From positions 558,001-622,000 of the forward strand of contig CAWIMW010000001.1 in assembly GCA_963837365.1 (NCBI GenBank): a stretch of DNA of 64,000 nucleotides, written 5' to 3'. The translations under genes and the position numbers were made by a program. This DNA is from CAWBXL01 sp963837365. Its GTDB lineage: Bacteria; Acidobacteriota; Terriglobia; Terriglobales; Acidobacteriaceae. The notes beneath the pieces were generated by a model. That model was not told where the DNA came from and ran no database searches. It saw nothing but the letters and a program-made list of their open reading frames with translations. Below, piece by piece: positions 30,923 to 39,305 of the stretch (position 1 is the first letter of the stretch; each line of letters opens with the position of its first letter).

Positions 30923-32035
30923 ATGAACAGTAAGCGACCGGTCGTGATCTACGGAGCCAGCGGATTTTCAGGCCGCCTGGTGGCCGAGTTCCTGCGCGAA
31001 TACAACGTTCCTTTTATTGCGGCAGGACGAAATAAAGCCAGGATCGAGCAAGTGATGGGGCACGTCCCCGGAATCGAAACTGCCGACTATGAAGTGGTCG
31101 AAACCAGCGGTTCGGTGGAGGACCTCGCCAAGCTTTTTCAGGGCGCAAAGGTAGTCTGCAACACCGTAGGTCCATTCATCTATAACGGTCCGCGCGTGAT
31201 CGAAGCCGCATTGAAAGCGGGTTGCCACTATCTCGATATTGGCGGCGAGCAAGCCTGGGTGCGCGAAGTGGCCGAGAATTGGGGAGCAAAGTTCGCGGCG
31301 CACGGGTTGCTGGTATCTCCGGCGACTGCCTTCATGTCAGCCATGAGTGACGCTGCCGCCCGACTCTGCGCCGAGACCGCGGCCATTGACACGATTGAGA
31401 CGCTTACCATGTTTAAAGGCATCCCCACCTTCGGTTCCACACAAACCATTTTTGCCGTGATCCAAACCGACGCCCATTATCTGGAACAGAACCGCTACAA
31501 ACCCTGGCCTCGGGCTACACGTTATGACGTTACCGTGCCTGGTTCGGTGCATACGCAACTCGCTTTGGCCTGGGGCGGTTTTCCGCAACCGGTGTGGTTC
31601 AAAAACCATCCGCAGATTGCCAACGTGCGTTCCATGGGTGGGTTACTGGATCGTCAGATCATGGAAGGGGTGGCTGCAACCGAGCAGATGTTTGAAGAGC
31701 AAATCCGCCCTCTGCCAAAAGTGGAGCAGGAGAAAAAATTGGCGGAGATGGCCAATGCGGTGCAGGGAACCACGCCCCCACGAGAGAACACGCGTGAGCA
31801 GCGGACCATCGATGTGGTGGAGGGCCGGGGCTCTCTCGACCATGTGAGGTGCGTAATCGTAGGCACCTGCTGCTATCGCAAAACCGGCCTGATCCAGGCC
31901 TTCGCCGCGCATAATCTGGTCCATGCAACACCGCGCAAGATGGGCTTTGCGTCTGCTGCCGAAGCCTTCGGACATCGGGAATTACTGCGTACAGTGGAAA
32001 GCCATGGCTTGGCGAAAGTCACTGTGACTTCCTGA
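30923..32035 (+). CDS. Saccharopine dehydrogenase-like NAD(P)-binding oxidoreductase
   Basis: A 370-residue protein with an N-terminal Rossmann fold of the saccharopine-dehydrogenase/trans-enoyl-reductase family: VVIYGASGFSGRLVAEFL, ADYEVVETSGSVEDLAKLF, VCNTVGPFIYNGPRVIEAAL, AGCHYLDIGGEQAWVRE. The C-terminal part is family-typical but gives no substrate residues I can name. Related proteins act on lipid-like or polyketide substrates. It is followed by an acyl-CoA ligase gene 7 bases downstream, so the pair probably activates and reduces a fatty or terpenoid acid (inference). ATG 30923; an operator-like palindrome is upstream. Confidence 0.78.
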   Translation: MNSKRPVVIYGASGFSGRLVAEFLREYNVPFIAAGRNKARIEQVMGHVPGIETADYEVVETSGSVEDLAKLFQGAKVVCNTVGPFIYNGPRVIEAALKAGCHYLDIGGEQAWVREVAENWGAKFAAHGLLVSPATAFMSAMSDAAARLCAETAAIDTIETLTMFKGIPTFGSTQTIFAVIQTDAHYLEQNRYKPWPRATRYDVTVPGSVHTQLALAWGGFPQPVWFKNHPQIANVRSMGGLLDRQIMEGVAATEQMFEEQIRPLPKVEQEKKLAEMANAVQGTTPPRENTREQRTIDVVEGRGSLDHVRCVIVGTCCYRKTGLIQAFAAHNLVHATPRKMGFASAAEAFGHRELLRTVESHGLAKVTVTS

Positions 32036-32042
32036 ACTTGCT

Positions 32043-33611
32043 ATGCGGGCCATCGATTATTTCGACAAAGGTGCGGAAGCCCAGCCCGGCCGGGTCGCGA
32101 TCGTTGATGGGGCCTCGCAATACACCTACCGCGAAGTCCGCGCCATCACAGAACGGATAGCCCGCGCGATGTGGGCCGAGGGTTTGAATGGAGAGCAGTG
32201 TGCCGCGATCTATTCCCCCAATGACGCCCGAGTCTTGTTCTGCATGCTGGGCATCATGCGTGCCGGAGCGGTCTGGGTACCGATGAACTACCGCAATGCC
32301 ATAGACGCCAATGTTGAGTACCTCAACTATGTCGAAACCGCGTGGCTGTTCTACCACAGCAGTTTCAAGACAAGTGCCGCCGAAATCGCAGCTCGCGTCC
32401 CGGCCTTGAAGCACATGGTTTGTCTTGACGCCGAGGATGGCAACTATCCATCGCTCGAAACCTTCATGGGCAGTGGATCCACTGCTATGGACATTGACTG
32501 GGCTGACGTCTATGGCAACTTCGACCGGTTGGTTGGCTTGGTCCCAACCGGCGGAACAACTGGGCCTGCCAAGGGAGTGCGCGTCACCAATCTGGCATGG
32601 GGCACAATGACCGAAATGGCGGTCCACTACTGGAAAGGGGGTTGCCCGGGAGCCGTCTGCTTAAACACTGCTCCACTTTCCCACGCCGCCGGTGTCTTCG
32701 CTTTTACCATGTTCGCGTTGGAAGCCACTAATGTGATCCTGCCGAAGTTCGACGTGCTGCAGGTGTTGCGGTCTATCCAGGAATTCCGCATTACCCACCT
32801 GTATTTACCTCCGACTGCTTTTTATAATTTGCTCGCGCATCCAGAAGTCGGCAAGTTCGATTACTCCAGCTTGCGTGTTTTTTTGCTGGCGGGTTCTCCG
32901 GTATCTCCCGACAAGCTTAAGCAAGGGGTGGAAGTTTTTGGCCCGTGTCTATGCCAGAGCTATGGACAAACCGAAGCTCCGATGCTTCTTACCTGGCTTG
33001 ATGCCAGTACAATTGCCGCCGCGGTGGAGGGGATCTATCCCGAACGGTTGCGCAGTTGCGGCAAGCCAACTTCCGCCGTGCATTTAGCCATCATGAACGA
33101 TGAAGGGAAAATTCTCCCCTCCAACCAGCCGGGTGAAATCGTGGCGCGTGGGACCCTGGTCACTCCCGGCTACTACAAAATGCCAGAGGCCACCGCTGAA
33201 ATCCGCGCTCATGGCTGGCATCACACCGGTGACATCGGCTATATGGACGGCGATGGTTACGTGTATATCGTGGATCGCAAGAAGGACATGATTATCACCG
33301 GCGGTTTCAACGTTTATTGTGCTGAGGTGGAGTCTGCCATCATGGCTCTTCCACAGGTGCATGAATGTGCGGTGGTCGGTGTTCCGAATGACACTTGGGG
33401 CGAAGCCGTGAAAGCGGTCATTGCGTTAAGAAACGGTGAGCAATTGACTGAAGAATCGGTCCTGGCCCACTGCAAAACAAAGCTAGGCGGAATGAAGGCG
33501 CCAAAATCAGTAGAGTTCTGGCCGGAGATACCCAAAACTGCGGTCGGGAAGATCGACCGCAAAGCAGTGCGCAAGTCTTATTGGACTGGTGTGGATCGTG
33601 GCGTTCATTAA
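32043..33611 (+). CDS. AMP-dependent acyl-CoA synthetase (long-chain-type)
   Basis: A 522-residue member of the adenylate-forming superfamily. VPTGGTTGPAKGVRVTNL is the P-loop, CQSYGQTEAPMLLTW the A5 motif, GWHHTGDIGYMDGDGYVYIV the A7 region, DRKKDMIITGGFNVY the hinge (A8), and PKTAVGKIDRKAVR holds the catalytic C-terminal Lys. It activates a carboxylic acid to acyl-AMP and acyl-CoA. Sequence style is fatty-acid or cyclohexane-carboxylate ligase; the exact acid is not readable. It is directly downstream of the saccharopine-dehydrogenase-like gene (7 bases). A patch of CGCGGATC/GCGTTCATCTGCG repeat words follows at about 33622-33680. Confidence 0.9.
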   Translation: MRAIDYFDKGAEAQPGRVAIVDGASQYTYREVRAITERIARAMWAEGLNGEQCAAIYSPNDARVLFCMLGIMRAGAVWVPMNYRNAIDANVEYLNYVETAWLFYHSSFKTSAAEIAARVPALKHMVCLDAEDGNYPSLETFMGSGSTAMDIDWADVYGNFDRLVGLVPTGGTTGPAKGVRVTNLAWGTMTEMAVHYWKGGCPGAVCLNTAPLSHAAGVFAFTMFALEATNVILPKFDVLQVLRSIQEFRITHLYLPPTAFYNLLAHPEVGKFDYSSLRVFLLAGSPVSPDKLKQGVEVFGPCLCQSYGQTEAPMLLTWLDASTIAAAVEGIYPERLRSCGKPTSAVHLAIMNDEGKILPSNQPGEIVARGTLVTPGYYKMPEATAEIRAHGWHHTGDIGYMDGDGYVYIVDRKKDMIITGGFNVYCAEVESAIMALPQVHECAVVGVPNDTWGEAVKAVIALRNGEQLTEESVLAHCKTKLGGMKAPKSVEFWPEIPKTAVGKIDRKAVRKSYWTGVDRGVH

Positions 33612-33801
33612 AAGCAGCCGCGGGTTTTCGCGGATCAACGCGGAAAATTCCTAAATCTGCGTTCATCTGCGCAAGTCTGCCGCCAGGATTTGGCAAGGTC
33701 AAGGTGATGTTGACAGTGCTGTGGATGGCAATATCTAATGCCGTTGTTTTAGCCCTGTAGGCCGCGCCGGACAAGCATTCTGGTTCGAAGGGGGAGTTAT
33801 C

Positions 33802-34035
33802 ATCACCACACTGAAAGTCCCCAAAACTGGCGGGATTCCGACCACCAAAGCCAATGTAGTGCGCTGGCTCAAGCGCGAGGGCGATGCCATCAAAGTTGGA
33901 GACCCAGTAGTTGAACTGGAAACCGAGAAGGTAAGTTACGAGCTGGAATCGCCAACCGAGGGAGTCTTGCTCAAAATCATGGTGAGCGAAAATACCCAGG
34001 TGCCGGTGGGCGAAGCGTTGTGCCAGATAGGGTAG
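33802..34035 (+). CDS. Stand-alone lipoyl (E2-type) carrier domain with non-canonical start
   Basis: About 77 residues forming a complete lipoyl domain: LKVPKTGGIPTTKANVVRWL, REGDAIKVGDPVVELETEKV with the lipoyl-lysine in ETEKVSYE, and SPTEGVLLKIMVSENTQVPV ending VGEALCQIG. It would carry acyl groups made by the E1 subunits encoded right after it. No ATG, GTG or TTG exists in the open frame before the domain; AAGGGGGA at 33788-33795 points to ATC 33802 (or ATC 33799, CTG 33811). The TAG stop belongs to the arm of the repeat at 34032-34201. It may be either a genuine free carrier or the surviving N-terminal piece of an E2 acyltransferase. Confidence 0.7.
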   Translation: MTTLKVPKTGGIPTTKANVVRWLKREGDAIKVGDPVVELETEKVSYELESPTEGVLLKIMVSENTQVPVGEALCQIG

Positions 34036-34201
34036 AGCGGACACTCCCTTCGATTTCGCTCAGGGCAGGCTCTGTCCGCCAAACGCCGACAGCTTCGGCA
34101 ATGTTTGGCGTTAGCAGAACGATAGCCCGAACGATTCGTGGTGGTGTACGCAGGGCGGGCAGAGCCTGCCCTGAGCGCAGTCGAAGGGAGTGCCCGCCCT
34201 A
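34032..34201. repeat. Inverted-repeat element with CACTCCCTTCG arms
   Basis: Arms of about 49 bases at 34032-34080 and 34153-34201: the left one contains CACTCCCTTCGATTTCGCTC and AGGGCAGGCTCTGTCCGCC, the right one is its reverse complement with about six mismatches. The centre holds a smaller hairpin (AACGCC...GGCGTT, 34081-34112). It begins at the stop codon of the lipoyl gene and ends 16 bases before the E1-alpha start codon. Confidence 0.85.
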
Positions 34202-34217
34202 CAACGAAGGAGGAATC

Positions 34218-35240
34218 ATGACCGACCTCAGCAAAGACCGCTTAGTCTGGATGTACACGCAGATGGTGCGCATTCGCGAATTTGAAGAGCGGGTAAAGCG
34301 GACATTCCTTGAGCATCCGGGCGCAATGCGCGGACACACCCACCTGGCCGACGGTGCAGAAGCCAGCATCGTGGGAACTTTGGCCACCCGCAACAGCGAA
34401 GACCTCGCCATGCCCAGCTATCGTTGTCACGGCTACCCAATTGTTCTGGGCACCTCGCCGCGCAACATCATGGCCGAGTTGTATGGCCGCAAAGACGGCC
34501 TGTGCAAAGGCTTCGGCGGCTCTATGCATCTGGCGGATCCGGTGCACCATTTTCCCGGCACCTCGGGAATCATCGCGGCTGCGATAGCGCATGCGACCGG
34601 TGCAGCACTCACGGCTCAGGTCAAAAACACCAGCCAAGTTGTGTATTGCTTCTTCGGCGACGGTTCCTCCAAGCAAGGCGGATTTTTCGAGTCAGTCAAC
34701 ATAGCCGCCGTATGGAAGCTGCCCATCGTGTACGTTCTGGAAAATAACGAGTATCAGGCCTACACGCACGTAGCACTCGAAGACGCTAACGCCGTTGCGG
34801 GTGAACCGCTATCGAAAAAGGCAGCAGCCTTTAGCATCCCTGGAATTACTGTGGATGGTACGGACCCGCTCAAAGTTTACGAAGCGGTGGCCGAAGCCGC
34901 CGCCCGCGCCCGGGCAGGCAAAGGTCCTAGCCTCATCGAGTCCAAGTTCTACCGGCTCAGCGCTCACGGCAATGCAATCACAGTGCCACCAGCTCCTACG
35001 CAGTTCCCCGAGCACGAAGCCATCGGGGTCTACGGCAAGAAAGCAGAATTTCAAGCGGCGAAAACAAATGATCCGATCCCACGCTTCCGCTCCGCACTCA
35101 TCACACAAGGCGCAATGAGCGAAGCCGAAGCGGCAAGTATCGAGCAATCCGCCCGCAGCGAAATGGACGATGCGGTCCAGTTTGCATTGGCCAGCCCGCT
35201 TCCTGCCCCCGAAGAAGCGACCAACTACGTCTACGCATAG
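34218..35240 (+). CDS. Pyruvate/acetoin-type dehydrogenase E1 alpha subunit
   Basis: A 340-residue thiamine-diphosphate E1 alpha subunit: MVRIREFEERVKRTFLEHPG, HGYPIVLGTSPRNIMAELYG, DGLCKGFGGSMHLADPVHHF and the TPP/Mg motif FFGDGSSKQGGFFESVNIAA...ENNEYQAYTHV. The closest style is AcoA/PdhA-like dehydrogenases. It forms the alpha2beta2 E1 with the gene 8 bases downstream and would load the lipoyl domain upstream. ATG 34218 has AAGGAGG directly before it; the frame continues upstream only through repeat DNA. E2 acyltransferase and E3 are not in the window. Confidence 0.92.
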   Translation: MTDLSKDRLVWMYTQMVRIREFEERVKRTFLEHPGAMRGHTHLADGAEASIVGTLATRNSEDLAMPSYRCHGYPIVLGTSPRNIMAELYGRKDGLCKGFGGSMHLADPVHHFPGTSGIIAAAIAHATGAALTAQVKNTSQVVYCFFGDGSSKQGGFFESVNIAAVWKLPIVYVLENNEYQAYTHVALEDANAVAGEPLSKKAAAFSIPGITVDGTDPLKVYEAVAEAAARARAGKGPSLIESKFYRLSAHGNAITVPPAPTQFPEHEAIGVYGKKAEFQAAKTNDPIPRFRSALITQGAMSEAEAASIEQSARSEMDDAVQFALASPLPAPEEATNYVYA

Positions 35241-35248
35241 GAGATTTT

Positions 35249-36229
35249 ATGGGACGCACCATGATGTACGGCGAAGCGATGGCCACCGCCATCATTGAAG
35301 AAATGAAGCGTGACGAAAACGTCATCTTCTACGGCCAAAACATGGCCATGACGGAGCGCGATCCCATGCTGAAGATGTTCGGGCGAAACCGCGTCCGACT
35401 GGCGCCGATTTCGGAGACGGCTGAGATTGGCATTGCCGTTGGTGCTGCGATCACCGGACTGCGTCCCATTGTTGAGCTGTGGATGAGCGAATTTATGCTA
35501 GTGGCACTCGACCAAGTCATCAATGAAGCGCCGCGTCTACGCTACATGTCCGGCGGGCAAGTTAAGGTTCCGTTGGTGTTGAAGGCTGGCTACGGCTTCG
35601 CGGCAGGTTGGGGCGGCCAGCACTCCAATTGCGTCTATCACACGCTGATGGGCGTCCCCGGACTCAAGGTAGTTGTTCCCTCCAACTCGGCAGACGCCAA
35701 GGGCCTCATGGCCGCCGCCATCCGCGACGACAACCCGGTGGTGTACTTACATCCTTATATGCTGATGATTGATTCCAGCGAAGTACCTGAAGGTGAGTAT
35801 GTCGTTCCTATCGGAGTCGCCGATGTGAAGCGCGTAGGTAGCGACATCACCATCGTTGCCACCGGCTGGATGGTAAAGAAATCATTGGCTGCCGCCGAAA
35901 CGCTAGCTAAAGAAGGCATCAGCGCCGAAGTCGTCGATCCCCGCAGCCTCGCCCCGCTGGATGTGAACACCATCATCAAATCCGTGGCCAAGACTGGACG
36001 CCTTGTGCTGGTAGATCAGGCCCCGCGCCACGCCTCCGCTGCGGCCATCATCGCCGCCGAAGTTGCCGAGCACGGATTTGAGCATCTCCGTGCACCCATC
36101 AGCATGGTGACTGCGCTCGATACTTCCATCCCCTACAGCGAGCCCTTGGAAGAGTACGTTTTGCCGAATGAAGAGAAGATCATCAAGGCAGTCAAAGCGG
36201 TGATGGCGAAGCAGGTCGTGGCCGCCTAA
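35249..36229 (+). CDS. Pyruvate/acetoin-type dehydrogenase E1 beta subunit
   Basis: A 326-residue E1 beta subunit: YGEAMATAIIEEMKRDENVI, APISETAEIGIAVGAAITGL, WMSEFMLVALDQVINEAPRL, GGQHSNCVYHTLMGVPGLKV, ATGWMVKKSLAAAETLAKEG, DPRSLAPLDVNTIIKSV. Together with the alpha subunit it makes the heterotetrameric decarboxylase that transfers the acyl group to lipoate. AGGAGAT precedes ATG 35249. The substrate (pyruvate, acetoin or a branched 2-oxo acid) is not fixed by the visible residues, but lack of BkdA-type markers favours pyruvate/acetoin (inference). The run ends here; the next gene is gamma-glutamyltransferase. Confidence 0.92.
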   Translation: MGRTMMYGEAMATAIIEEMKRDENVIFYGQNMAMTERDPMLKMFGRNRVRLAPISETAEIGIAVGAAITGLRPIVELWMSEFMLVALDQVINEAPRLRYMSGGQVKVPLVLKAGYGFAAGWGGQHSNCVYHTLMGVPGLKVVVPSNSADAKGLMAAAIRDDNPVVYLHPYMLMIDSSEVPEGEYVVPIGVADVKRVGSDITIVATGWMVKKSLAAAETLAKEGISAEVVDPRSLAPLDVNTIIKSVAKTGRLVLVDQAPRHASAAAIIAAEVAEHGFEHLRAPISMVTALDTSIPYSEPLEEYVLPNEEKIIKAVKAVMAKQVVAA

Positions 36230-36310
36230 ATCAAGCATATTGAGGAGAAGGTGCTCTGCTTTGCCCGCAGGGCTGACGCCTGCTTCATAGTTTTGGGATA
36301 GCATATCGGA

Positions 36311-37980
36311 ATGAAAATCCGGACACGGATTGCTTGCCTCCTTTTTCTTTTAACCCAGATTGCCTTTCCCCAGGACCGCCACACCGCCCGTTCCATGGTA
36401 ATCACCAAGTATGGCATCGTGGCTACCAGCCACACCCTGGCCTCACAGGCAGGAGCGGAAATCCTGCGTCGGGGTGGATCGGCTGTGGACGCCGCCATCG
36501 CCGCCAATGCCACGCTCGGTGTGATCGAGCCCATGATGAATGGAATCGGCGGTGACCTGTTTGCCATTTACTGGGATGCGAAAACCGGAAAACTCTACGG
36601 CCTGAATTCCAGCGGCTGGGCGCCACAGGGGCTGACGATTGCACATCTGAGGGCAAGGGACGTGACCAACATGCCTCATTTCGGAATTGACTCGGTTACC
36701 GTCCCGGCGCAGTCGCGGGATGGAATGCGCTGCATGGGCGCTTCGGGAAACTTCCGTGGAAAGAAGTTTTCCGGCCGGCAGTCTTTTACGCCGATCAGGG
36801 TTACCCGGTCACTGAGATCGTCCATGACTTCTGGGGAGATGCAACCGAAGCCTTTGCCCGCGATCCTGAGGGACAGCGAGTGTATCTCGCCAACGGCAAA
36901 GTCCCCGCCGTGGGCCAAATCTTCCGCAATCCTGATCTGGCGAAATCGTTGCAGACCATCGCCGACAAAGGGGCCGATGCGTATTACAAAGGAGAGATCG
37001 CCCAGGCCATCCTGAGCACTTCTAAGGCGCTGGGAGGAACGATGTCAGCCGACGATCTGGCTGAGTTCAAACCCGAGTGGGTTGAGCCGGTGTCCACAAC
37101 TTATCGTGACTGGACAGTCTATGAGCTTCCTCCCAACGGCCAGGGTATGGCTGCGCTGGAGATGTTGAACATCATGGAGACGACGCCAGCATCTCCCGAT
37201 GGCCCGCTCAGCGTCGTCGAGCTGCATAAGAAGATCGAAGCCATGAAGCTGGCCTACGCGGACCTCGAACGTTACAACGCCGATCCGCGTTTTGCCAAAG
37301 TTCCTGTGAAAGGGCTGCTTTCGAAAGAATATGCGAAAGAGCGCGCCAAGCTGATTGACGCCACCCACGCGAACTGTGATGTTGCCTACGGTGCTCCGCA
37401 CAGCGATACAACTTATCTGACCGTCGTAGACCACGAGGGCAACATCGTTTCGTTGATTCAAAGCAACTACGAAGCCTTCGGCTCCGGCGTCACCGTACGC
37501 GGCGCCGGATTCGTGCTGCAAGACCGGGGCGCGCTGTTCTCTTTCGATCCCGCTTCGCCCAACGTGCTCGCCCCACGTAAGCGCCCCTTCCATACCATCA
37601 TCCCCGCCTTCATGGAGCGCGGCGATCAGCACATCGGCTTCGGCATCATGGGTGGAGCAAACCAACCACTGGCCCACGCGCAATTTGTCTCCAATATCGC
37701 CGACTACGGAATGAATATTCAGGAAGCCCTGGAAAACGCGCGCTTCACCGTTCACCCCAAACGGGGATGCAACATCATTATCGAGTCGCGGGTTAAGCCG
37801 GAGGTGTTGGAGAAGCTGTCAAGTATGGGCCACAAGCTGGATGTACAGAAGGAGTATTCGACATCCATGGGGCGCGGGAATGTGGTGCTGCATGATTCCA
37901 AGACCGGGGTTAGTTACGGAGCTTCGGATGCACGGGCGGATGGGTCCGCGGAGCCGGAGCCGCCACCGTTTAGTAAGTAA
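36311..37980 (+). pseudogene. ggt: Gamma-glutamyltransferase with single-base frameshift
   Basis: The N-terminal frame (MKIRTRIACLLFLLTQIAFP signal peptide, GIVATSHTLASQAGAEIL, NGIGGDLFAIYWDAKTGKL) runs to about 36705; from there the homologous protein continues in the next frame (GWNALHGRFGKLPWKEVFRP, VHDFWGD, then a long correct stretch with APHSDTTYLTVVDHEGNIVS that holds the autocatalytic Thr). Adding one G in GTCCCGGCGCAGTC near 36706 restores VPGAVAGWNALHG and a 556-residue protein, normal for Ggt. It is an exported enzyme that cleaves gamma-glutamyl bonds such as glutathione. Either a recent pseudogene or a sequencing error; all other parts look functional. Confidence 0.85.
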
Positions 37981-38026
37981 AGGGTGGGACTTTTGACTTC
38001 GGAAACACAGTCAACAACCCCACCCT
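37981..38026. repeat. AGGGTGGG...CCCACCCT hairpin between convergent genes
   Basis: AGGGTGGG at 37981 and CCCACCCT at 38019-38026 are perfect arms, followed by GCAAAAAGCGCGACAAGGAT, a repeat-like word. It sits between the convergent ggt and pobA genes and may work as a terminator or be another repeat family member. Confidence 0.4.
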
Positions 38027-38062
38027 GCCGCAAAAAGCGCGACAAGGATGGGGCAGCCAATT

Positions 38063-39232
38063 TCAGAACGGCAACCCGACATAGTTCTCCGCCAACGTCT
38101 GGGCCCCCGCCCGCGAACTGGTGACATAATCCAACTCGGCCATTTGCCGTTTGTTATCAAATGGGCTGGCATCTGGAAACAGATGCAGCATCGAAGTCAT
38201 CCACCAGGAGAACCGCTGCACCTTCCAGACCCGGCGCAGGCAAACTTCTGAATACCTGTCGAGCAAATCACGTTTGCCGCGCTTGTAGAACTCCGTCAAC
38301 GCCTGTGCCAACACACGTACATCGGAGACGGCCAGATTTAGTCCCTTGGCTCCGGTCGGCGGAACGATATGGGCGGCGTCTCCGGTCAGAAACAAATTGC
38401 CATACTGCATAGGCTCAACCACAAAGCTGCGCATTCCGGTGACGCCCTTTTGAATTACTGGGCCTTCGGTCAATTTCCAACCTTCGGTGGATTCAAGCCG
38501 CGTGTGCAGTTCCTTCCAGATCTTTTCGTCCGGCCAAAGGTTGATGTCTTCGTCCGGCGCGCACTGAATGTATAACCGGCTGAGTTGGGGCGAGCGCATG
38601 CTGAGTAGAGCAAATCCGCGCTGATGGTAGGCGTAAATTAATTCTTCCGAGGAAGGCGGCGCTTCCGCCAGAATTCCCAGCCAGCCAAAAGGGTATTCAC
38701 GTTCGTAGACCGTCAGGGCCTTCGCAATCGCGGGACGGCAGATGCCGTGGAAACCATCGCAGCCCCCGATGAAGTCGCACTGTAATTCTTCCTCTTTCCC
38801 ATCCCTGCGAAATCGGATTTTAGGTGCTGCACCGTCAAACTCGTGAATACTCACATCTTCAACTTCAAAAAACACCTGCCCGCCGGCGGCCAGGCGCGCG
38901 TCGTTCAGGTCTTTGAGCACTTCGGACTGCGCGTATATGGTGATGGTCTTTCCACCAGTGAGTTCACGGAAATCAATGCGATGGCCCTTTCCTGCGAAGC
39001 GCAGTTCAACCCCGTCATGGACCAGGCCTTCTTTCTTCAGCCGCTCACCCACACCGGTTTCACAAAGCAAATCAACCGTGCCTTGCTCCAGCACGCCGGC
39101 ACGGACCCGCTCCTCGCAATATTGGCGGGAGCGGTTTTCCAGAACAACAGATTCGATTCCCTGAAGGTGAAGTAAATGGGAAAGGACAAGACCCGCTGGG
39201 CCGGCTCCGATGATACCTACCTGTGTTCGCAT
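38063..39232 (-). CDS. pobA: 4-Hydroxybenzoate 3-monooxygenase
   Basis: A 389-residue FAD-dependent hydroxylase that converts 4-hydroxybenzoate to protocatechuate using NADPH. QVGIIGAGPAGLVLSHLLHL is the FAD dinucleotide-binding fold, VRAGVLEQGTVDLL and ITIYAQSEVLKDLNDARL typical of PobA, GCDGFHGICRPAI the second FAD motif, and LFLTGDAAHIVPPTGAKGLN the GD motif. Length agrees with P. fluorescens PobA (394). Start at ATG 39232 (MRTQVGIIG); the upstream frame is repeat DNA at 39236-39300. No other protocatechuate genes are in the window. It is intact within a region rich in broken genes. Confidence 0.92.
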   Translation of the reverse strand: MRTQVGIIGAGPAGLVLSHLLHLQGIESVVLENRSRQYCEERVRAGVLEQGTVDLLCETGVGERLKKEGLVHDGVELRFAGKGHRIDFRELTGGKTITIYAQSEVLKDLNDARLAAGGQVFFEVEDVSIHEFDGAAPKIRFRRDGKEEELQCDFIGGCDGFHGICRPAIAKALTVYEREYPFGWLGILAEAPPSSEELIYAYHQRGFALLSMRSPQLSRLYIQCAPDEDINLWPDEKIWKELHTRLESTEGWKLTEGPVIQKGVTGMRSFVVEPMQYGNLFLTGDAAHIVPPTGAKGLNLAVSDVRVLAQALTEFYKRGKRDLLDRYSEVCLRRVWKVQRFSWWMTSMLHLFPDASPFDNKRQMAELDYVTSSRAGAQTLAENYVGLPF

Positions 39233-39235
39233 GGG

Positions 39236-39300
39236 GCAGTCGTTGGTCGTTAGCTCTTGGTCATTGGCTAACCACGAAACGACCAAAGACCAACGACTGC
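39236..39300. repeat. TTGGTCGTT-family inverted repeat, copy 2
   Basis: GCAGTCGTTGGTC and GACCAACGACTGC (39288-39300) are perfect 13-base outer arms; the middle repeats GTCGTTAG, TTGGTCATTGGC and GACCAAAGACC. It lies between the aldo/keto reductase stop and the pobA start, both leftward, and resembles the hairpin at 26513-26552. Confidence 0.75.
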
Positions 39301-39305
39301 TTATT

